Below are positions 7,078-14,189 of a DNA stretch of 14,646 nucleotides, one piece after another (position 1 is the stretch's first letter; the number at the start of each line of letters is the position of its first letter). A program made the translations under genes and the position numbers. Source of the DNA: Pseudomonadota bacterium (lineage in GTDB: Bacteria > Myxococcota > Bradymonadia > UBA4248); contig JAGACY010000395.1 of the NCBI GenBank assembly GCA_017613855.1, forward strand, positions 1-14,646. Direction: 5' to 3'. The notes below the pieces were generated by a model, which had not been told where the DNA came from, ran no database searches, and saw only the letters and a list, made by a program, of their open reading frames with translations.

Positions 7078-8097
7078 ATGGATCAACATAAAGGTTTATT
7101 AGAAGCGGCATTGGATGCTGTTAATGCTGTCGAAGCGAGATCTTCGGGCAAAGAAGAAGCAACATCAAATCGCGGAAAATCCGCCCTTCCAAAGCAATCC
7201 AATCCCGAAAAGCAGGAAACATCCCACACTGATTTAAGTGAAGGAAATAACGATCAGGATTGGATATCCTTAGATAACCAGCCTGAAGAAGATGATGATC
7301 TTGCAATTACATTTTCAACGTCTGCTTTTGACAATTACCTAAGTGATGACATTTTAGATATTACCAAAGTAGAATTTGAAAATGCCGAAGCAGAACAAGC
7401 GGAAAACGACAGTTCCCACAGCAAGAATGCGATTTCTGCATCAGCCTCGCAGTCACAGCCCAAGTCCAACAGCAATCTTAAGGGATCGCCGGCAACAACA
7501 GATGAAACAGCCCGGCTGAATGAAAAGCTCACATCACTGCAGAAAGCACATGCGGAAACTGAAGCGAAACTGCGTTCCCTCTATCTGGAACGCGATACGC
7601 TTTCGCAGGAGAACCAAAAACTCATTGCTGCACAAAAACATCTCAATGATAAACTAACACGCCTGACAAGCGATTTTGAGAATTATCGAAAACGCGTCCT
7701 CCGGGATCAGGAACTGAACAAGAATCAGGCAGAAGAGCGCATCGTTGCGGGCTTTTTGCCGGTAATGGACAATCTTGAGCGTGCACTTGTCCATGCCAAA
7801 CAATCCCAGGACTACGATAAATTACTTCAGGGCGTAGAAATGACCGGCAAGTTATACCTTGCAGCACTTGCCAAACTCGGCTGTATTCCGTTTGACAGTA
7901 TGGGGGAAATCTGCGACCCGGTGTTTCATGATGTTTTGCAAAAGGTCGTCAATAATGATGTCCCCAACAATTCCGTCATACAAGAGCATTTAAAAGGATA
8001 TATCATGCATGAACGCGTTCTGCGCCCAGCACTCGTTGTCGTTGCGCAGAATGAATCAGCCGAAGAAGGCGAAGGTGAAGGAGAAAAGAATGTCTAG
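7078..8097 (+). CDS. grpE: GrpE, nucleotide exchange factor for DnaK
   Basis: GrpE releases ADP from DnaK so that the chaperone can let go of its substrate. The C-terminal half carries the family landmarks: DFENYRKR (199-206), FLPVMDNLERAL (226-237), CDPVFHDV (279-286) and KGYIMHERVLRPALVVVA (306-323). A long coiled coil (about 147-205) precedes them, as in the GrpE dimer stalk. The product has 339 residues against roughly 200 in most bacteria. The excess is an N-terminal extension of about 145 residues, acidic and low-complexity (EEDDDL, Ser/Gln/Asn-rich), without recognisable domains. I choose ATG 7078; an in-frame TTG at 7066 would add four residues. GAG lies 7 bases before 7078. The stop TAG overlaps the dnaK start by 8 bases, so the two are translationally coupled. 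No CIRCE element or obvious heat-shock sigma promoter is visible upstream. Confidence 0.93.
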   Translation: MDQHKGLLEAALDAVNAVEARSSGKEEATSNRGKSALPKQSNPEKQETSHTDLSEGNNDQDWISLDNQPEEDDDLAITFSTSAFDNYLSDDILDITKVEFENAEAEQAENDSSHSKNAISASASQSQPKSNSNLKGSPATTDETARLNEKLTSLQKAHAETEAKLRSLYLERDTLSQENQKLIAAQKHLNDKLTRLTSDFENYRKRVLRDQELNKNQAEERIVAGFLPVMDNLERALVHAKQSQDYDKLLQGVEMTGKLYLAALAKLGCIPFDSMGEICDPVFHDVLQKVVNNDVPNNSVIQEHLKGYIMHERVLRPALVVVAQNESAEEGEGEGEKNV

Positions 8098-9919
8098 AGT
8101 TATTGGCATCGATCTGGGGACGACCAATTCATGTGTGTCTGTCATGGAAGGCAATGATGTTGTCGTGATTGCCAATCGAGAAGGCTCCCGTACAACACCG
8201 TCCGTCGTTTCTTTTAATCAGAGCGGTGAACGCCTTGTCGGACAAGTGGCAAAACGCCAGGCCGCCAAAAATCCCAAGATGACGGTATTTGCCGTCAAAC
8301 GCTTGATCGGTCGTACCATGGATGATCCAGAGGTCGAGCATATCAAAGCACTCGTACCTTATGAAATTGTTCCCATGGGCTCGGGGCAGCGAAAAACACC
8401 GGGTGTCCGCATCGGTGACAAAGATTACAGCCCGCAGGAAATTTCTGCGATGATTCTGACCCAGATGCGCACCATTGCCGAAGATTATCTGGGGGAAACG
8501 GTCGACCAGGCTGTCATTACTGTCCCTGCAAACTTTAATGATTCACAGCGTCAGGCAACGCGCGATGCCGGTCGCATCGCCGGATTGGACGTTCTCCGCG
8601 TCATCAACGAACCGACTGCCGCTTCTCTGGGATACGGATTTGGCGAAGAACGCAACGAAACTATCGTCGTCTACGACCTTGGCGGTGGGACGTTCGATAT
8701 TTCTATCCTGCGCCTCGGAGATGGCATGTACGAAGTTCTGTCAACCCTGGGCGATCCCTTCCTCGGCGGCGAAGATTTCGATAACATCATTGTCGAAATG
8801 CTCATAAAAGAATTTAAAGAGGAAAATGGCGTCGATCTGCACGAGGACATCGCAGCAATTTACCGAGTCAAAGAAGCTGCCGAATGTGCCAAACAGGAAT
8901 TAAGCATTGCCAAAGAGACCGAGATCAATCTCCCATTTTTGACAATGAAAAACGGTGCACCACTGCATTTAAGTCGCACCCTCACAAGGGCTGAACTCGA
9001 AGACAAGACGCGGCATCTCGTCGAAAAAACCATCCCCATGTGCAAACAAGCCATCGAAGAGGCCGGACTCACCACCAACGATATTACACAAATTGTACTC
9101 GTCGGCGGCATGACCCGTATGCCTCTCGTGCGGGAACGTGTAAGCAAATTCTTCAATCTGCCCATCAACACGGATGTCAATCCCGATGAAATCGTCAGCG
9201 TGGGTGCCTCCATTCAGGGCGGTGTCCTCAACGGCGATCTTCAGGAAGTCATGCTCATGGACGTCACCCCACTTTCGCTGGGAATCGAAACCATGGGCGG
9301 CGTCTTTATGCCGCTTATCCCCAAAAATACCGCCATCCCTTGCGAGGCTTCCGAAATCTTTTCGACGACCGTCGATTATCAGGAAATGGTCAATGTCCAC
9401 GTCCTCCAGGGCGAGCGCGCCATGGCTAACGAAAATCACTCCCTGGCAAAATTCGAACTGTGGGGATTGCCGCCGCTTTTGCGCGGACAACCTCAAATCG
9501 AAGTGAAATTCCAAATCGATGCCTCGGGCATTGTCTCTGTGTCTGCTATCGAAAAAACGACCGGACGCGAAGCCAATATCCGCATCGAAGCCTCGGGCGG
9601 ACTATCCGAAAACGAAATCAATGCCATGATCGATGAAGCCGAGGCACAGCGCAATGCTGACGCAGAAATGCATGCACGCGTTGACCTCATCAATGAAGCC
9701 AAAGGCCTCGTCTATATGGCTGAGCGTTCCGTCAAACAAATGGGCGAGTATCTGCAGGCCGATGATTTGGAAAGCATTAAAGCCGAGATCGCATCCCATA
9801 AGGAATATCTCGAAAATGACCCGGCGCTCATGCTTAACGAAGACATCGAAGCCGTCAAAAAAGCGCTCGAAGAACTCGCTCAGAAAATTGCCGAGGCCGC
9901 TTATAATGCAATGAGTTAA
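8090..9919 (+). CDS. dnaK: DnaK, Hsp70 molecular chaperone
   Basis: This is the ATP-driven cytoplasmic chaperone for unfolded proteins. The 609-residue protein opens with MSRVIGIDLGTTNSC (phosphate loop 1). It also has VPANFNDSQRQATRDAGRIAGL, INEPTAASLGYGF, VYDLGGGTFDISIL (phosphate 2) and VLVGGMTRMP (adenosine motif). The linker and substrate-binding start is MLMDVTPLSLGIET, and the helical lid follows. It ends at AEAAYNAMS, without the acidic disordered tail seen in many DnaKs (E. coli has 638 residues). The start is ATG 8090 with a strong AAGGAG about 7 bases upstream, inside the end of grpE; an in-frame ATG at 8009 lies in the grpE coding region and is not credible. No dnaJ follows. The operon is closed by a strong hairpin with nine T (9968-10005). 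Confidence 0.97.
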   Translation: MSRVIGIDLGTTNSCVSVMEGNDVVVIANREGSRTTPSVVSFNQSGERLVGQVAKRQAAKNPKMTVFAVKRLIGRTMDDPEVEHIKALVPYEIVPMGSGQRKTPGVRIGDKDYSPQEISAMILTQMRTIAEDYLGETVDQAVITVPANFNDSQRQATRDAGRIAGLDVLRVINEPTAASLGYGFGEERNETIVVYDLGGGTFDISILRLGDGMYEVLSTLGDPFLGGEDFDNIIVEMLIKEFKEENGVDLHEDIAAIYRVKEAAECAKQELSIAKETEINLPFLTMKNGAPLHLSRTLTRAELEDKTRHLVEKTIPMCKQAIEEAGLTTNDITQIVLVGGMTRMPLVRERVSKFFNLPINTDVNPDEIVSVGASIQGGVLNGDLQEVMLMDVTPLSLGIETMGGVFMPLIPKNTAIPCEASEIFSTTVDYQEMVNVHVLQGERAMANENHSLAKFELWGLPPLLRGQPQIEVKFQIDASGIVSVSAIEKTTGREANIRIEASGGLSENEINAMIDEAEAQRNADAEMHARVDLINEAKGLVYMAERSVKQMGEYLQADDLESIKAEIASHKEYLENDPALMLNEDIEAVKKALEELAQKIAEAAYNAMS

Positions 9920-9931
9920 TTTGGGGAACGC

Positions 9932-9996
9932 GGCTATGGCGGCTGATGGCCGCCATACGCCTTGCGAGCGCCGCTATCGCTTACGATACGCGGCGC
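9932..9996 (-). repeat. Two-hairpin REP/BIME-like repeat, copy B
   Basis: Read on the minus strand, hairpin 1 (9996-9968) has outer arms GCGCCGC/GCGGCGC, a bulged G, inner arms TATCG/CGATA and loop TAAG. A 6-base spacer follows. Hairpin 2 (9961-9932) has outer arms GGC/GCC, a bulged G and inner arms TATGGCGGC/GCCGCCATA. Copy A at 5364-5427 has the same order, the same spacer length, the bulge at the same place and the same CAAGGCGTAT string at the start of hairpin 2, while arm sequences differ with pairing preserved. This is the covariation expected of a true repeat family. Confidence 0.7.
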
Positions 9997-10005
9997 TTTT
10001 TTTTT
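9968..10005 (+). terminator. Intrinsic terminator of grpE-dnaK
   Basis: GCGCCGC pairs with GCGGCGC, with an inner TATCG/CGATA stem, one bulged C and a CTTA loop, followed directly by nine T (9997-10005). It lies 48 bases after the dnaK stop. The hairpin is one half of repeat copy B. The last T residues also encode the stop codon of the convergent transporter gene (TAA at 10006-10004). Confidence 0.88.
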
Positions 10006-10333
10006 ATATCAATGCACCCGCAATGGTGGCTGTCATAAATGCCGCAATCGAACCCGCGATCATGGCTTTAATACCCATCTTCGCAATATCGGATCGGCGA
10101 TTCGGGGCCATCCCGCCAATCCCGCCGATTTGAATCGCAATCGACCCGAAGTTGGCAAAACCGCATAACGCATACGTTGTAATGACAATCCCGCGATAGG
10201 ATATCTTATCGATAATATGAGCAAAATGCAGGTAAGCGACAAATTCATTGACTGCCATCTTTTCGCCCAATAGCTGCCCAACGAGGAAACAGTCACCCCA
10301 GGGAACGCCCATCAAGAAGGCAAATGGGAAAAA
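10004..10333 (-). pseudogene. C-terminal part of CNT nucleoside transporter, cut off by in-frame amber
   Basis: This is the same frame as the upstream transporter ORF, read straight on after TAG (10336-10334): FFPFAFLMGVPWGD and onward for about 109 residues to TAA at 10004. It carries the family's C-terminal core: NEFVAYL, matching the TM7 Glu that binds nucleoside ribose in Vibrio cholerae CNT, and TYALCGFANFGSIAIQIGGIG, with the Asn and Ser that also bind substrate. It ends IAGALI, as full-length CNT proteins do. The only internal starts (a TTG at 10315 and the ATG that follows) have no clear ribosome binding site. Conservation of the whole segment suggests that the stop is recent, is read through, or is a sequence error. 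The family call is secure; whether it is expressed is not. Confidence 0.8.
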
Positions 10334-12166
10334 CTACCAGCCTAAGAGCGTTTCAAGTTTGAGGAGTGGCCAAATTGTCTTTTTCTCAAGGGTTGGTGTC
10401 CATGACTCCTGCTGAGTCACTGCGACAACGGCACCACAGGCTGCCACATCGTGCGTATTCTCACAATCGATGACGGCTGGCGAATTCGCATTGGGCAATT
10501 GCGAACCAACTCCCCCAAGAACGACATCATAAAGTGTCTCGGTCGTTTCAATCTGCTCCGATTGTTCATCCCCAAGTTTGCGCAAGGATTCATCTACTTC
10601 TATCGATTTGAGATCTGCCAGTTTGAGCAATGCTCCATGCGTACAGGCAATGGTATCCGAGGTTGAATAAATCGAATCACAGGCGGGATCGAGTTCACCA
10701 CCGGCACTCATCACATAACCCGCAACATGCTTATAAGTATGGGCATTGACCAGTCTGCTGGGCATCCCCAAAACGAAGTTAATCAATGCAATGAGGGCAA
10801 TAAATGCCAACAGCATGGCACCGACATTCAATGCCAGATGTAAACCCTCGCCAGCGCCTCGGGCGGCTGCATCTATGACGTTGGCATCCGTCTTGGGAAT
10901 TTCGAGCTTCGCTTCACCCATCGTTTCAGATTCTTCCGTTTCGGGAATCATCAGTTTGGCTACGACCAGCGAAGCCGGGGCACTCATCACGCTCGCGGCT
11001 ATCAAATGCCCTGCAATATCCGGGAAAAATGGCAGCAGCATCGAAACGTATGCCGCCATCGTACCACCGGCAACCGTAGCCATGCCTCCCGTCATAATGG
11101 CAAACAATTCCGACTGGGTCATCTTCGCTACATAGGGTTTAACAACCAGTGGTGCTTCGGTCATGCCCACGAAAATATTGGCAACCGACGAAAGCGATTC
11201 CGATCCCGACGTCCCCATGAATCTCATCATGAATGAAGCCATTCCCTTGACGATCCATTGCATCACACCAAGGTAATACAATACCGTCATGAGAGAACTA
11301 AAAAATATGATAGGCGGTAAGATTGCCATTGCGGTGTTGACCAAAGGCGATTCGATAGTCCCCGCCGCATAGCTCGCAAACAGGAAACTCGTACCAGCTG
11401 ATGTAAAATTCAACAACACCGTGACCGCATCATTGAGCCAGCTGAAAATTGCACGCCCCACCGGCGTCCACAAAATGAAGATGGCAAATACCAACTGTAT
11501 AGCGGTGCCCACGGCAACGAGCTTCCACAAAACCTTTTTTCGGTTGTTACTCAAAAGCCAGGCAATACCAATAAAGCCAAAAATACCGACGATACTCATA
11601 ATGCGGCTAAAGACGCTCGTCGTGTCATTGGCACGCTTTTCTTCAATAAGCGCCTTGGTATTGTGGACGGTTTCCTTACCTATACCCATCGCATATTTTT
11701 CGGCGACATCTTCTTCGGGGGCTTGCTTCACCTCTTCTTGAGGAACCGGTACGTCAGCTTGCGGCTGTGCCATAACCGACGGAACTTGTGCAGCTTGTGG
11801 TTCTGCAGGAATGGCCTGTCCCGCAGGAATTCCCTCAGCTACAGTTGGCGCTTGTGCATCTGCAGGCGCTGCATATTCGGGGTTAATCTGATTTGGGGTA
11901 CCCCCATCTGGCATTGCCTGTACCGGGAGCGCTTCACCAGGCACTGCCGGTTGTTGAGCCTCGGCAGGTTGTATCTGGGTGGGTTCTGTCTGGGCAGGAA
12001 CCACTTGCTCGGCAGGTACAGGGATTTCCTGTGCACTTGCTGGCATGTCATCTTTGACGATGGCACCAACGATAATGACAAACAGCCCAAATAGCATGAC
12101 GATCCAGGCCAATGCTTTGGGAATCTTTTTTCGAATGGGTAATGAACTGAATTGAGAATTGAACAT
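10334..12166 (-). CDS. CNT/NupC-family nucleoside transporter, N-terminal 610 residues up to amber codon
   Basis: Concentrative nucleoside transporters import nucleosides with H+ or Na+ across the inner membrane. The CNT core starts near residue 185 ([19 protein letters not shown]), with ALGN-like [20 protein letters not shown] and [25 protein letters not shown]. The usual GQTEAPL reads GMTEAPL at 334-340, so the base-contacting Gln is Met. Two unusual parts are added. At the N-terminus are a membrane helix (19-37) and a Pro/Ala/Gln/Glu-rich linker (about 40-155). Between LINFVLGM and LKLETLLGW is a 130-residue insertion (about 469-601) with four Cys. The frame stops at TAG just after LLGW, before the last conserved core. 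I choose ATG 12166 (AGGAG 7 bases upstream); an in-frame ATG at 12217 overlaps a hairpin. Truncated as it stands, the product should be inactive unless the stop is read through. Confidence 0.85.
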   Translation of the reverse strand: MFNSQFSSLPIRKKIPKALAWIVMLFGLFVIIVGAIVKDDMPASAQEIPVPAEQVVPAQTEPTQIQPAEAQQPAVPGEALPVQAMPDGGTPNQINPEYAAPADAQAPTVAEGIPAGQAIPAEPQAAQVPSVMAQPQADVPVPQEEVKQAPEEDVAEKYAMGIGKETVHNTKALIEEKRANDTTSVFSRIMSIVGIFGFIGIAWLLSNNRKKVLWKLVAVGTAIQLVFAIFILWTPVGRAIFSWLNDAVTVLLNFTSAGTSFLFASYAAGTIESPLVNTAMAILPPIIFFSSLMTVLYYLGVMQWIVKGMASFMMRFMGTSGSESLSSVANIFVGMTEAPLVVKPYVAKMTQSELFAIMTGGMATVAGGTMAAYVSMLLPFFPDIAGHLIAASVMSAPASLVVAKLMIPETEESETMGEAKLEIPKTDANVIDAAARGAGEGLHLALNVGAMLLAFIALIALINFVLGMPSRLVNAHTYKHVAGYVMSAGGELDPACDSIYSTSDTIACTHGALLKLADLKSIEVDESLRKLGDEQSEQIETTETLYDVVLGGVGSQLPNANSPAVIDCENTHDVAACGAVVAVTQQESWTPTLEKKTIWPLLKLETLLGW

Positions 12167-12179
12167 TATTGCGCTCCTG

Positions 12180-12206
12180 AAAAGAGAAACAGATGGTTTC
12201 TCTTTT
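12180..12206 (-). promoter_or_regulatory. Perfect 11-bp dyad in the transporter leader
   Basis: AAAAGAGAAAC and GTTTCTCTTTT form a perfect inverted repeat with a 5-base spacer. On the minus strand it lies immediately before the AGGAG binding site of the transporter (start 12166). It could be an operator for a repressor of nucleoside uptake, or an RNA hairpin affecting initiation. It is AT-rich, so a strong intrinsic terminator is less likely, though its 3' arm ends in TTTT. Confidence 0.5.
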
Positions 12207-12261
12207 AGCACAAGCACATTATGTCATGTTGCACAAAAACCAAAATGGCGTTTAAGCAGGT

Positions 12262-12293
12262 AAAAAAAATCCCCCTCACAGGGAGGGGGATTT
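12262..12293 (-). terminator. Intrinsic terminator of the MopE-like lipoprotein gene
   Basis: On the minus strand AAATCCCCCTC pairs perfectly with GAGGGGGATTT around a 5-base loop, and the T-run continues for eight T in total. It starts 21 bases after the lipoprotein stop codon. It separates this gene from the downstream transporter on the same strand, which therefore needs its own promoter. Confidence 0.9.
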
Positions 12294-12314
12294 AGAAAAG
12301 ACACCATTCTGTGA

Positions 12315-13310
12315 TTAATCGAATGCTGCGCTGCATTCTTTATCGGCAACACTTGTTTTTGTGATTTCTGTATCGCCTTTACCACAAACCAAAGAGTTAC
12401 CAACGCAAATCAACGTACCAAGGCACGGACAATTGGCTTCATCACCACCACATTTGTTAACGACCAGATTATAGTTCGAAAGATCACCACCTTCCTGAAT
12501 TTCAGCAGAGTCGCCCTTGGTCACGAAGCATTTTGTCGTAGGTTCTGGGGTACAAGCTTTAAAGTCAAAAACACCATCACAGTTGTTATCGAAATCTTTC
12601 TTGAGATCGCTGCCGACGCCTTTTTCTACATCAGCATTCGAGACCTGATGATAGCGTTCATCGCCATTACTAGAAGTCTTTGTTTCCAACTCTTCGGGGG
12701 ATGCAGGACATTTATCGCCAGACGTATCTTCTACGATCTTACCATCTTTGACGATACCATGAACGAGTCTTCCGTCGATACAAACAGTCACACCAATAAA
12801 TCTGGCTGCACATGCACTGTTCTCATACTCTGTGTATTTACCAGGTCCCCAGCATGGTGTAATGAGGTCTTCGCATAAAGACTTATCACTTGTACAATCC
12901 TTACCTTCCGGGCAAACACCATCCTTACAGCCGTCGCCGGAATTGTCAACGCCATCACAACGCTCAGTGGCTTTGGGGTAAATCAAGGGATTGCCATCAT
13001 CGGGGTCACGCGGATTAACTGTTTCGGAGAAACCACATTCATTGTAATATTCCGGAGAGGTCTCAGTATAATAGCCATCGCCATCATTATCACGGCAATG
13101 ATCAATGTCTTTTTCACGAATGCACTCGCCATAGGGATCACTCTCTTTGGCTTTCACACATTGGCTTCCAGTGAGGCAATCTGCATGCTCCTTGCATTTA
13201 AAAACGCCTTTATGATCGATATCTCTCTCTTCAACGCTGCATCCAATACCTACCGCTAAAAATGCAACGCAAACACTAGTTGCCAGTATGATTTTTTTCG
13301 ACAAATTCAT
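12315..13310 (-). CDS. Cysteine-rich lipoprotein with MopE-type metal-binding motif
   Basis: This is a 331-residue protein. The signal MNLSKKIILATSVCVAFLAVGIGC predicts lipidation at Cys24. The mature part has about two dozen Cys. Residues 74-81 read DNDGDGYY, an EF-hand-like calcium loop. The run DPDDGNPLIYPKATERCDGV and the following DNSGDG (about 103-127) closely match the putative metal-binding motif PF11617 (MopE-type: DCDD-x-NP-x-IYPGA-x-E-x-CDGIDNDCDG). A second partial copy is DFDNNCDGVFD (239-249). Such motifs are frequent in surface proteins of Myxococcota and related groups; MopE itself is a copper-binding surface protein of Methylococcus. Here the likely role is metal or calcium binding at the cell surface, function unknown. 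The start at 13310 has AGAGG about 7 bases upstream; an upstream in-frame ATG at 13352 adds 14 polar residues before the signal and is less likely. It is followed by a strong terminator. Confidence 0.87.
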   Translation of the reverse strand: MNLSKKIILATSVCVAFLAVGIGCSVEERDIDHKGVFKCKEHADCLTGSQCVKAKESDPYGECIREKDIDHCRDNDGDGYYTETSPEYYNECGFSETVNPRDPDDGNPLIYPKATERCDGVDNSGDGCKDGVCPEGKDCTSDKSLCEDLITPCWGPGKYTEYENSACAARFIGVTVCIDGRLVHGIVKDGKIVEDTSGDKCPASPEELETKTSSNGDERYHQVSNADVEKGVGSDLKKDFDNNCDGVFDFKACTPEPTTKCFVTKGDSAEIQEGGDLSNYNLVVNKCGGDEANCPCLGTLICVGNSLVCGKGDTEITKTSVADKECSAAFD

Positions 13311-13447
13311 TTTCAACCTCTTTGGCCAGCCTGGGCTGAATTTATTAATCACGCGTAGATAAGGCGCAAAATACTATCGCGCCCAATACAACGTCCCATC
13401 TTCTACCACGAACACAAATAAAACGCAAGTCTCAAGGCTAGGTCATT

Positions 13448-14137
13448 CTAAAAACCAATCGCATCACATAGCGCTGATGAATCATCGACAATGCACTCCG
13501 CACCAGCCTCCTCCAAAACCCTGCGTGTCCTGAACCCCCACGTCACACAAATCCCAAGACTGCGCGCATTACACGCAGTCTCCCAATCAACGGGAGAATC
13601 GCCTATCATCACCGCATCTTGCGGCAATATCTCCCATTGCCGGCACATCCATAATATGCCTTCTGGATTCGGTTTGAGCACACCGCCCTCGTGTGTACCA
13701 TAAATGGCATCGAAAACCCCTTCTCCAAAAAATTTGTTTGCCAACTTGGTACACCATTTCTGTGGCTTATTTGTATATATGCCCAACTTTACCCCAAGAT
13801 GCCGGCTTTTATGCAACAACGATTCAATCCCCGGATAAATATACGTCTCGGGATCATTGCGGTCTATCGCCATCTGACGGTACTCTGTTAAAAACTGCGT
13901 CAGAAGATCACCTTCAAAACCCGTTGCACCATGACATAGATGGCGAGCACCATACCCAATAAATGGAAGCAATGCCTGCTTCGACTTTTCTGACAACCCC
14001 CATTGACGCAATGTCGCATTGACCGCTCCAACAATATCGTCAAGCGTGTTCAGCAATGTGCCATCCATATCCCAGATGAGTGCTTTGATCGTATGACCTG
14101 ACATGCTTTCGTTTGCCGTCCTTTTGGCCTGTGCCAT
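13448..14137 (-). CDS. HAD-superfamily hydrolase, phosphoglycolate-phosphatase-like
   Basis: This is a 229-residue cytoplasmic phosphatase. Motif I is IWDMDGTLLNT (Asp23 nucleophile, Asp25), motif II is IYTNKP (Thr122), motif III is the Lys155 of LKPNP, and motif IV is MIGDSPVDWE (Asp180, Asp184). An alpha-helical C1 cap lies at about 35-95, and the C-terminal AGAECIVDDSSAL is usual for the Gph/PGMB group. These enzymes hydrolyse phosphoglycolate or similar small phosphates; the exact substrate cannot be read from sequence, so I give no symbol. ATG 14137 has GAGGG placed very close to it (1-2 bases); ATG 14104 (MSGHTIKALIWD) is an alternative without a well-spaced site. It ends in TAG. It follows the partial gene at 14190 by 52 bases and may share its transcript. 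Confidence 0.9.
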   Translation of the reverse strand: MAQAKRTANESMSGHTIKALIWDMDGTLLNTLDDIVGAVNATLRQWGLSEKSKQALLPFIGYGARHLCHGATGFEGDLLTQFLTEYRQMAIDRNDPETYIYPGIESLLHKSRHLGVKLGIYTNKPQKWCTKLANKFFGEGVFDAIYGTHEGGVLKPNPEGILWMCRQWEILPQDAVMIGDSPVDWETACNARSLGICVTWGFRTRRVLEEAGAECIVDDSSALCDAIGF

Positions 14138-14189
14138 TCCCTCAATTCATAAGCAAAAACACAGACTTAGTCCACAAATGGTTATCCCT

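Noticed and set aside
8009..8089. Upstream ATG start for dnaK at 8009
   Set aside because: It would add 27 residues read from the grpE coding region; ATG 8090 has a strong AAGGAG and gives the canonical MSRVIGIDLGTTNS.
10334..10336. TAG reassigned to an amino acid throughout the genome
   Set aside because: TAG ends grpE, the HAD gene at 13448 and the gene at 14190 at sensible family lengths, so general reassignment is unlikely; local readthrough remains open.
11421..12094. Plus-strand frames antisense to the CNT transporter
   Set aside because: They mirror the Pro/Ala/Gln-rich coding region of the minus strand and show no start signals or family resemblance.
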